This document shows, piece after piece, positions 6,623 to 11,595 of a DNA stretch of 13,892 bases. The notes below the pieces were generated by a model that saw only the letters and a program-made list of their open reading frames with translations, did no database searches and was not told the DNA's origin. Every line of letters starts with the position of its first letter. Position 1 is the first letter of the stretch. The position numbers and the translations under genes were made by a program. This DNA comes from Litorimonas sp964414555 (GTDB taxonomy: Bacteria; Pseudomonadota; Alphaproteobacteria; Caulobacterales; Maricaulaceae). The stretch spans positions 1-13,892 of the forward strand of contig CAYPWW010000064.1 of the NCBI GenBank assembly GCA_964414555.1, written 5' to 3'.

Positions 6623-6695
6623 ACGGGTTCGCGCGTTGCAATGGTGACGCGCGGGCCTATATAGCCTCGTAATGCTAAGGCCGGGACGAACCCGT
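6623..6695 (+). repeat. nested inverted repeats (possible three-way junction) upstream of yajC
   Basis: Outer arms ACGGGTTCG (6623-6631) and CGAACCCGT (6687-6695) are perfect 9-base complements. Inside are a 6-base stem GCGCGT (6631-6636) with ACGCGC (6647-6652), and a second stem GGCCT (6654-6658), bulge ATA, TAGC (6662-6665), loop of 8, GCTA (6674-6677), AGGCC (6678-6682). Nearly the whole 73 bases pair as a three-way junction. There is no T-run, so it is not an intrinsic terminator. It overlaps the likely yajC promoter, so it could act as DNA or, in readthrough transcripts, as RNA. I do not recognise it as a named RNA family. Confidence 0.5.
6636..6663 (+). promoter_or_regulatory. promoter candidate for yajC-secD-secF
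   Basis: TTGCAA (6636-6641) and TATATA (6658-6663) are separated by 16 bases. The surrounding CCTATATAG is a common -10 style in alphaproteobacteria. Transcription would start near 6670, giving a leader of about 50 bases before the yajC ATG at 6723. An 11-codon open frame (ATG 6672, MLRPGRTRAEF) would sit at the very 5' end of this transcript. Confidence 0.5.
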
Positions 6696-6722
6696 GCTGA
6701 ATTCTGACGACGCGGGGATCTT

Positions 6723-7055
6723 ATGTCATTTTCTCTTATTATGCAGGCGGCTCCGCCTTCGGCTGGTGGCTCTCTGGTTCAGTCGCTGATCTTGTTCGGC
6801 CCGCTGATCCTGATCTTTTATTTTCTGATCCTGCGTCCACAAAACCAACGCGTCAAAAAGCACCGCGCTTTGCTCGAAAGCATACAGCGTAATGACACGG
6901 TCGTCACAAACGGTGGCTTGATCGGTAAGGTCAAAAAAGTCGCGGATGACGAAGTCACCGTCAATTTCGGCGGCACAGACATCAAGGTCGTGAAGTCCAT
7001 GATCGCAGATGTGCGCAACAAGACGACTGCGGCCAACGACACCGCCAAAGACTAA
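6723..7055 (+). CDS. yajC: Sec translocon accessory protein YajC
   Basis: A 110-residue single-span membrane protein that associates with SecD-SecF and the SecYEG translocon. The membrane helix (about 19-37, VQSLILFGPLILIFYFLIL) is followed by the family signature RPQNQRVKKHRALLESI (38-54) and a small beta-rich cytosolic domain: NDTVVTNGGLIGKVKKV, then DDEVTVNFG, and IKVVKSMIADV. The short Ala/Lys/Asp tail is variable. A GGGGA Shine-Dalgarno sequence (6714-6718) lies 4 bases before the ATG. It is the first gene of the yajC-secD-secF unit, with a promoter candidate at 6636-6663; 52 bases and a strong hairpin separate it from secD. Length and motifs are ordinary for the family. Confidence 0.95.
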   Translation: MSFSLIMQAAPPSAGGSLVQSLILFGPLILIFYFLILRPQNQRVKKHRALLESIQRNDTVVTNGGLIGKVKKVADDEVTVNFGGTDIKVVKSMIADVRNKTTAANDTAKD

Positions 7056-7070
7056 GCCCACCGACACGCG

Positions 7071-7107
7071 GTTCGGGTCGCCCGGACCACATTATCCGGA
7101 CCCGAAC
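7071..7107 (+). promoter_or_regulatory. 13-base-pair hairpin ending exactly at the secD start codon
   Basis: GTTCGGGTC (7071-7079) pairs perfectly with GACCCGAAC (7099-7107), and CGGA (7083-7086) with TCCG (7095-7098), leaving a 3-base bulge (7080-7082) and an 8-base loop (7087-7094). The last paired base is directly followed by the secD ATG at 7108. No Shine-Dalgarno sequence is visible outside the stem. A T-run (7114-7118) starts 6 bases after the stem, too far for a standard terminator. Likely a translational control element or coupling device between yajC and secD. Confidence 0.55.
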
Positions 7108-8736
7108 ATGCTGTTTTTCTCCAAACCCAAGATTTTCATGATCCTCGGCGCTGTGCTGCTGGGGCTGCTGCTGGCGATCCCCAATGCACTCAGCTCTGAC
7201 GCGCGGGACAATATGCCCGGCGCGTTCCAGCGGACGGTAAACCTCGGCCTCGATCTACAGGGCGGGACGCAGATGCTGATGGAGGTCGATCTGACCTCTG
7301 TGATCTCTCAAGCGCTCGCGAATGAGCGGAGCGCTGTGCTGGATGGCTTGCGCCGTTCTGATGATCGGTTGCGTGCGGAATTTGTGCGAATTGACGGTGA
7401 TACGATCAATGTGCGGATGCGCTCGGCCGAAGACGCCGATAAAGCGATGGTCATTCTGGAGGAGCAGTCCAAAGCGATTGATCCAGCCAATCTAAACAAT
7501 GCCAAGACGACATCTGTGGAGCGCGAAGGCGACCAGCTGATCCAAGTTCGTATTACGCCAGAAAACATCGAATATATCCGCTCGCAGACGATTGATAAAT
7601 CTATCGGTGTCTTGCGTCGCCGGATTGACCCGCAAGGCGTCATGGAATTGACCATCGCGCGGGAAGGTGACCGACGTATCCTCCTACAAATTCCGGGCGA
7701 AACGAACAGCCAGCAGATCAAGGAAAAGGTCGAGCAATCCGCGAACCTGTCCTTCCACCTCGTCAATGAAACCGACAGCACGAACGAGACGGTTCTGCGC
7801 CTTGCCGCGGAATCGGGTCGTGTTGGTATCGGGGATGTCTACTATCCCTTCCAGCGCGGTGAAGGTGCCGGCGGTTTGATTATGAATAAGCGGACGCGGA
7901 TTACGGGCGACTGCCTGAAAAACTCCTCCGCAGGGCCGCATCCCGAGCTTTCCGGCGCCGTCGTGCACTTGTCGATCCACGTGCAATTCGCACGGGAATT
8001 TGGCCAGATGACGGCCAAGAACCTCGGTAAGCGCTTCGCCGTTGTCTTGGATGAGGAAATCATCACCGCGCCGAATATCCGCTCGGCCATTACGGGCGGT
8101 TCCGGCTTTATCGAAGGCGGGTTCACGATGGACTCCGCGCGCCAGCTCTCGCTGCTGCTGAACTCCGGTGCTTTGCCCGCGAAACTCGTGATTGTCGAAC
8201 AGCGGACGGTTGACCCGTCCCTCGGTGCTGACTCGATCCGGGCTGGCCGGATTGCTTCGATCATTGGTCTGACGGGCGTGGCTTTCTTTATGTGGCTCTC
8301 TTACGGCTTGCGTTTTGGGTCGATTGCGAACCTTGCCTTGGGCACGAACATTGTTCTGATCGCGGGCGCACTGTCGCTCTTTGGCTCAACCCTCACCTTG
8401 CCCGGAATTGCCGGGATTATCCTGACGATTGGTATGGCGGTGGATGCGAACGTTCTGATCTTTGAGCGGATCCGCGAGGAAACCGCGAATGGCAGACCTC
8501 CGGTTAGCGCGATTGAAACGGGCTATAAGCGCTCGCTTGCTCCGATTTTGGATGCCAACATCACGACGCTCATTGCGGCTGTGACGCTTTACTTCGTGGG
8601 TTCTGGCCCCGTGCGCGGCTTTGCCGTGACGCTGGCGATTGGTATCGTCATGTCCGTCTTCACCGCTGTTATTTTCGCCCGCCTGCTGACTGCGACTTGG
8701 TTGCGCGGCAAGCGGCCCAAGACGCTCCCGATTTAA
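7108..8736 (+). CDS. secD: protein translocase subunit SecD
   Basis: A 542-residue RND-type subunit that, with SecF, uses the proton gradient to complete Sec-dependent export on the periplasmic side. An N-terminal membrane helix (about 8-26) precedes LGLDLQGGTQMLMEV (46-60), the start of the large periplasmic P1 domain (to about 375), which closes with PSLGADSIRAG (370-380). Five further helices fill the C-terminal part. IGMAVDANVLIFERIREE (441-458) holds the proton-relay Asp446 (equivalent to E. coli Asp519). The frame is open upstream to 7009, but the ATG at 7108 is chosen because it places the first helix at the N-terminus, as in homologues; earlier starts would overlap yajC. Residues 274-295 fit the family pattern less well than the rest. 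secF follows after 11 bases. Confidence 0.95.
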   Translation: MLFFSKPKIFMILGAVLLGLLLAIPNALSSDARDNMPGAFQRTVNLGLDLQGGTQMLMEVDLTSVISQALANERSAVLDGLRRSDDRLRAEFVRIDGDTINVRMRSAEDADKAMVILEEQSKAIDPANLNNAKTTSVEREGDQLIQVRITPENIEYIRSQTIDKSIGVLRRRIDPQGVMELTIAREGDRRILLQIPGETNSQQIKEKVEQSANLSFHLVNETDSTNETVLRLAAESGRVGIGDVYYPFQRGEGAGGLIMNKRTRITGDCLKNSSAGPHPELSGAVVHLSIHVQFAREFGQMTAKNLGKRFAVVLDEEIITAPNIRSAITGGSGFIEGGFTMDSARQLSLLLNSGALPAKLVIVEQRTVDPSLGADSIRAGRIASIIGLTGVAFFMWLSYGLRFGSIANLALGTNIVLIAGALSLFGSTLTLPGIAGIILTIGMAVDANVLIFERIREETANGRPPVSAIETGYKRSLAPILDANITTLIAAVTLYFVGSGPVRGFAVTLAIGIVMSVFTAVIFARLLTATWLRGKRPKTLPI

Positions 8737-8747
8737 GGTAAGGTCCG

Positions 8748-9722
8748 ATGAAAGATATTTCCCTCGTCCGCATCCTGCCGCAATCCCCCGGCGTGCCCTT
8801 TATTGGCGCGCGTAAGGTCGCTGCGGCGCTCTCCATTCTCGCGATTATTGCGTCGATCTTCCTCTTCTCAACGCGCGGCCTGAATTACGGCATCGACTTT
8901 ACCGGCGGTACAGTGATTGAGATCGATACGGGCAGTGAGCCTAATTTCGAGCAGATTCGAGATGAACTCACCGAGCTAGGTTTTCCAGGGGCGTCTATTC
9001 AGGGTATCCAACCTCCAGAAGGCAACCCATCCGATCATCGGTTCGTCAGGATTGGCCTGCAATTGCAGGACGAGACAGGAGATGCAGGTCAGAGCGCGCA
9101 ACAGGTTGCACTGGATGCAGCCGTTGACGGCCTGAAAGAAGAGATCGGTGAATTTACGATCCTTAAGACTGACGTCGTTGGCTCTCAAGTCTCGGGTGAA
9201 TTACGGCGTAAGGGCATCCTCTCCGTCGTGCTCGCGCTGATGATGGTGCTCGCCTATATCTGGTTCCGATTTGAGTGGCAGTTCGGCCTCGGCGCGGTAA
9301 TCGCCTTGTTCCATGACGTCATCCTGACGATTGGTGTGTTCAGCCTGACGCAGATCGAATTTAACCTGACGATTATCGCCGCGATCCTGACCATTGTGGG
9401 TTACTCGCTGAACGATACGGTGATCGTCTATGACCGGATTCGGGAGAACCTGCGGAAGTACAAGAAAATGCCGCTGCCAGAGGTTTTGAACCTGTCGATC
9501 AATGATACGCTCTCGCGGACGATCCTAACCTCGGTCACGACGCTCTTGGCTTTGCTCTCGCTCTATATTTTGGGCGGAGCCGCGTTGAAGGGGTTCTCCT
9601 TTGCGATGATCTGGGGTGTGTTGGTCGGAACGTATTCATCCATCTTCGTGGCCTCGCCTTTACTGCTAGCGCTGAAACTGCGCCGGGGTGTGAACACGGG
9701 TGGCGAGCCGGTTGAGGCTTAG
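8748..9722 (+). CDS. secF: protein translocase subunit SecF
   Basis: A 324-residue partner of SecD in the SecDF-YajC complex. The first membrane helix (about 23-41) leads into GLNYGIDFTGGTVIEI (44-59), a family signature, then the small periplasmic P4 domain ending in VVGSQVSGELRRKG (143-156). Five further helices contain ALFHDVILTIGVF (186-198), GYSLNDTVIVYDRIREN (218-234) and GTYSSIFVASPL (294-305), all typical of SecF. The start lies 11 bases after the secD stop, with TAAGGT (8734-8739) as ribosome binding sequence overlapping that stop. The stop TAG (9720-9722) overlaps the TAA of sodX on the opposite strand, so there is no intergenic space at the 3' end; transcript termination probably occurs at the hairpin at 9911-9943 inside sodX. 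Confidence 0.96.
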   Translation: MKDISLVRILPQSPGVPFIGARKVAAALSILAIIASIFLFSTRGLNYGIDFTGGTVIEIDTGSEPNFEQIRDELTELGFPGASIQGIQPPEGNPSDHRFVRIGLQLQDETGDAGQSAQQVALDAAVDGLKEEIGEFTILKTDVVGSQVSGELRRKGILSVVLALMMVLAYIWFRFEWQFGLGAVIALFHDVILTIGVFSLTQIEFNLTIIAAILTIVGYSLNDTVIVYDRIRENLRKYKKMPLPEVLNLSINDTLSRTILTSVTTLLALLSLYILGGAALKGFSFAMIWGVLVGTYSSIFVASPLLLALKLRRGVNTGGEPVEA

Positions 9723-10012
9723 AGCCGCCGCAAACCTTTCGGCGTAATTGCAAGGATTGCTCGGCCTCTGAGTTGCTCAGGCTGCATTGGCCCGATTTCC
9801 ATGGATGCGGTGCTGGACGGATTATCCCCGGCCAATGTGATGCCGTTTTCGTTAAGCGCCATGACACGCTTCACAATTCGCCCCAGACGGGGATGATCCG
9901 CCACAACGACAAAGCCCGGCCGCAAGGACCGGGCTTTCTTTATGAGAATATAGTCACCGTCACGAAGGGCTGGCGACATGGAGTCGCCTGCGACTTTGAT
10001 CAGGCGAAACAT
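9719..10012 (-). CDS. sodX: nickel-type superoxide dismutase maturation protease
   Basis: A 97-residue serine protease of the LexA/signal-peptidase fold (S24/S26), predicted to trim the SodN propeptide so that His1 of the nickel hook becomes the N-terminus. VAGDSMSPALRDGDYI (7-22) carries the nucleophile Ser11; GRIVKRV (44-50) carries the general-base Lys48; the AGDNP box with a following Ser/Thr-rich turn is at 61-65. There is no membrane anchor, as usual for this short family. The start ATG at 10012 is chosen because it lies 4 bases after the sodN stop; earlier in-frame ATGs would overlap sodN by up to 53 bases. Its TAA is interleaved with the secF stop. A plus-strand terminator is embedded in codons for about residues 24-35. 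Being next to sodN makes the specific name strong. Confidence 0.9.
   Translation of the reverse strand: MFRLIKVAGDSMSPALRDGDYILIKKARSLRPGFVVVADHPRLGRIVKRVMALNENGITLAGDNPSSTASMEIGPMQPEQLRGRAILAITPKGLRRL
9911..9943 (+). terminator. intrinsic terminator for the sec operon, inside sodX on the opposite strand
   Basis: AAAGCCCGG (9911-9919) pairs perfectly with CCGGGCTTT (9929-9937). The stem continues as CC (9920-9921) with GG (9926-9927) closing a GCAA tetraloop (GNRA type), with one bulged A (9928). CTTTAT follows on the plus strand. This is a good Rho-independent terminator for transcripts leaving secF, about 190-220 bases past its stop. The minus-strand side lacks a T-run, so sodX transcription should not be stopped. 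Confidence 0.6.
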
Positions 10013-10016
10013 CTGC

Positions 10017-10508
10017 CTAGAGGTCGGGTTCGACGACCTCGACATTTGGCGCGTAAGGCGTCGTGACACGCTTTGTCTTCACGCCCTTGGAAGCCCAGAA
10101 CATTTCCGCAAACTGGTTGGCCAACTCGACGAGTTTCTCGCCGTCTTCGCGGTGCAGGTCTTGCTTTACCGCGGACCCGGCCAGCATGATGCTGTGAGCG
10201 AGTTGATGCGCTTTGGCCATGTCCTCTTGGTTCTTCGGCTTCATGAAATCGCCCCAGATGACGCGAGTCTCATGTTTGCACTTTTCGGCCATTTCTTCTT
10301 TTTTGGCCGTGTTGCGGGCGACCTGCATGGCAAACCCAGTTTCAGACAAACCTTTGTCCTTCAGGCTCAGCAGAATGTCCATCTGGCGCAGGGCCGAGAC
10401 AGCGTAATAGGTCACGATCCGCGCGTCATAAATGCCGCAAGGAATGTCGCAATGGGCGGAGGCTGTATCCAGCTGTCCGTCGAATTTTGAAATCAGGGAA
10501 TGTAACAT
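10017..10508 (-). CDS. sodN: nickel-containing superoxide dismutase, precursor
   Basis: A 163-residue precursor of NiSOD, which converts superoxide to oxygen and hydrogen peroxide. The hallmark nickel hook HCDIPCGIY is at 19-27: His19 (mature His1), Cys20 (Cys2) and Cys24 (Cys6) are the metal ligands and Tyr27 (Tyr9) gates the active site. An 18-residue propeptide (MLHSLISKFDGQLDTASA) must be removed before His19, the job of SodX next door. The rest is the four-helix bundle; CKHETRVIWGDFMKP (77-91) and ELANQFAEMFW (128-138) match family helices. About 20 residues follow the last helix (TKRVTTPYAPNVEVVEPDL), an extension absent from the Streptomyces enzyme. No signal peptide is seen, so it is probably cytoplasmic. 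GGAG lies 8 bases before the ATG. The upstream small gene ends 11 bases away, so the three genes likely form one operon. Confidence 0.95.
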   Translation of the reverse strand: MLHSLISKFDGQLDTASAHCDIPCGIYDARIVTYYAVSALRQMDILLSLKDKGLSETGFAMQVARNTAKKEEMAEKCKHETRVIWGDFMKPKNQEDMAKAHQLAHSIMLAGSAVKQDLHREDGEKLVELANQFAEMFWASKGVKTKRVTTPYAPNVEVVEPDL

Positions 10509-10519
10509 GTGTTGCGCTC

Positions 10520-10720
10520 CTACGACTTGCGACGGCGATAGAAAATTGTGCCAGCAATCGCGACGAGGGCGATGGCGGCAAATGTGCCAGCGCTGTGCAG
10601 CGGGCTAGCGAACCAGTGGGCGATTTGCGTGGCGACGTCCTGGTGGTGGGCGTCCGTGTGGGCCGAGGCTGTGCCTGCGGCGAGAAGCGCGACAGCGCCC
10701 CCGAGAAGTGTGCGTTTCAT
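10520..10720 (-). CDS. small His-rich membrane-anchored protein linked to NiSOD
   Basis: A 66-residue protein of unrecognised family. A clear signal peptide (1-20, cleaved after ASA) precedes a short His-rich segment (HTDAHHQD at 21-28; further His at 35 and 42), one membrane helix (about 44-60, GTFAAIALVAIAGTIFY) and a basic RRRKS tail. If cleaved as predicted, the mature chain begins with His and exposes a small metal-binding-like patch to the periplasm. A strong Shine-Dalgarno sequence (AAAGGA, 7 bases before the ATG) and spacing of 11 bases to sodN support a real gene and first place in the operon. A role in nickel binding or uptake is inference from composition and neighbours. In layout it resembles small His/Trp membrane proteins such as DUF6732, but I cannot confirm homology. 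Confidence 0.75.
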   Translation of the reverse strand: MKRTLLGGAVALLAAGTASAHTDAHHQDVATQIAHWFASPLHSAGTFAAIALVAIAGTIFYRRRKS

Positions 10721-10760
10721 AATGCGTCCTTTCGCGGTGATGAGTCTCGTTCAACTAGTG

Positions 10761-10785
10761 CTAAGGCTTAAGCAGATTGCCTTGG
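10761..10785. promoter_or_regulatory. dyad-symmetric operator candidate between the sod operon and the divergent gene
   Basis: CTAAGGC (10761-10767) and GCCTTGG (10779-10785) are inverted repeats matching at 6 of 7 positions, separated by 11 bases. The 8-base palindrome GCTTAAGC (10766-10773) overlaps the left arm. The site overlaps the proposed -10 of the sod promoter, a position suited to repression. A nickel- or redox-responsive regulator is possible, but no regulator gene is in the window. Confidence 0.3.
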
Positions 10786-10793
10786 GTGTTCAA
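10766..10793 (-). promoter_or_regulatory. promoter candidate for the NiSOD operon
   Basis: On the minus strand TTGAACA (complement of 10787-10793) is followed after 13 bases by GCTTAAGC (complement of 10766-10773), a moderate fit to TTGACGS-N10-14-GCTANAWC. Transcription would begin near 10759, about 40 bases before the ATG of the small His-rich gene. Since GCTTAAGC is palindromic it could also serve the divergent gene. Confidence 0.35.
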
Positions 10794-10814
10794 CCCGCGC
10801 AAAGTCGCAGAGTT

Positions 10815-11594
10815 ATGGATTTTACGAGTCAGGACATGGGTGAGATTGCTTTGCTGCCCGCAACACGGGATGCGCTAAAGCGAGCGGACCCGGATCGGGT
10901 CCGTGCGGCGTTGTTGGCGGACCCGCAAAGGCGCGATGCCTTACTTGTGCTCTACGCCTTTCACTATGAACTGGCGAAAGTGCCGGAGCTCGTCAGTGAG
11001 CCGATGATGGGAGCGATCCGGTATCAGTGGTGGCGCGAAGCCATTGCGGAAATCTATGAGACGGACAGCGTTCGCGCACATGAAATTTCGACGCCGCTGC
11101 GTCGGGTTCTGCGGGACTATCATATCCCGCGTTTTGCAGTGGACCGCTTGATTGACGGGCGGGAGCGGGATCTTGATCCGCGTCCCTTCGCCGATTTGGC
11201 CGAAGCACGGGCGTATTGCGAACAAACGTCGGGTCAGCTGATGCAAATCGCGGCGCAGCTTTGCGGGGCAGAAACAGATGTCAGTCCCGCCGGCGTGGCT
11301 TGGGGCCTAACGGGTTTGGCGCGAGGGTATAAATACTACCACGCCACAATTTTATCAGAGCTGTCGCATCAAGACCTTGTTGAGGCCGCGGTCTCGGCAC
11401 ATTCGACGGCGAGACCCATTGTGAAAGACTTGGACAGTTCGGCCTTTCCGGCGGTGGCCTATGCGGCGCTAGTGCCAGGTTTTACCAAACGATTGCGCGC
11501 AAAAGGACTCGCACCAAAAACAGATGTCGTGACCTTTGGTCCACTGGCCAAACAAGCGACATTATTCTGGGCGACCTTACGGGGGAGAATTTGA
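10815..11594 (+). CDS. squalene/phytoene-synthase-like protein (NDUFAF6-like)
   Basis: A 259-residue all-helical protein of the squalene/phytoene synthase superfamily. Recognisable segments are LLVLYAFHYELAKVPELVSEPMMGAI with RYQWWREAI (about 43-77), DGRERDL (114-120) and WGLTGLARGY (163-172). The first Asp-rich motif of true phytoene synthases is missing (HYELAKV at that place), while the second survives partly as DGRERDLD. This pattern resembles mitochondrial NDUFAF6, a complex I assembly factor, and its common alphaproteobacterial relatives, so isoprenoid synthesis is doubtful. The frame is open upstream to 10548, but that would cross the divergent His-rich gene; ATG 10815 gives the expected N-terminus, and ATG 10836 is an alternative. 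The DUF4153 gene starts 1 base after the stop, so they are cotranscribed. Confidence 0.82.
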   Translation: MDFTSQDMGEIALLPATRDALKRADPDRVRAALLADPQRRDALLVLYAFHYELAKVPELVSEPMMGAIRYQWWREAIAEIYETDSVRAHEISTPLRRVLRDYHIPRFAVDRLIDGRERDLDPRPFADLAEARAYCEQTSGQLMQIAAQLCGAETDVSPAGVAWGLTGLARGYKYYHATILSELSHQDLVEAAVSAHSTARPIVKDLDSSAFPAVAYAALVPGFTKRLRAKGLAPKTDVVTFGPLAKQATLFWATLRGRI

Positions 11595-11595
11595 G

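Larger units (their letters stand above)
10749..10794. repeat. two GTTCAAC repeats in the divergent intergenic region
   Basis: GTTCAAC occurs at 10749-10755 and 10788-10794, 39 bases apart start to start. Each is nearly palindromic (GTT-N-AAC). They bracket the dyad at 10761-10785. The second copy supplies the TTGAAC that may be the -35 of the minus-strand sod promoter. Could be operator half-sites or chance. Confidence 0.35.

Noticed and set aside
6623..6695. tRNA or tRNA-like gene upstream of yajC
   Set aside because: The GGGTTCG sequence recalls a T-arm, but there is no 7-bp acceptor, anticodon arm or D-arm in the right order.
6672..6707. Arrest-peptide leader (11 codons) controlling yajC-secDF
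   Set aside because: No Shine-Dalgarno sequence, no signal sequence and no RAPP/RAPG-like stalling motif; kept only as a remark under the promoter.
7009..7107. Longer SecD start inside yajC
   Set aside because: It would add 33 polar residues before the first membrane helix and overlap yajC; homologues start at the position of ATG 7108.
10013..10069. Longer SodX start (116 residues)
   Set aside because: It overlaps the sodN 3' end by 53 bases and adds an Arg/Ser-rich lead not seen in the family; ATG 10012 follows the sodN stop by 4 bases.
10548..10814. Upstream extension of the NDUFAF6-like reading frame by 89 residues
   Set aside because: It runs antisense through the His-rich small gene and its promoter region, has no family similarity, and ATG 10815 gives the normal N-terminus.
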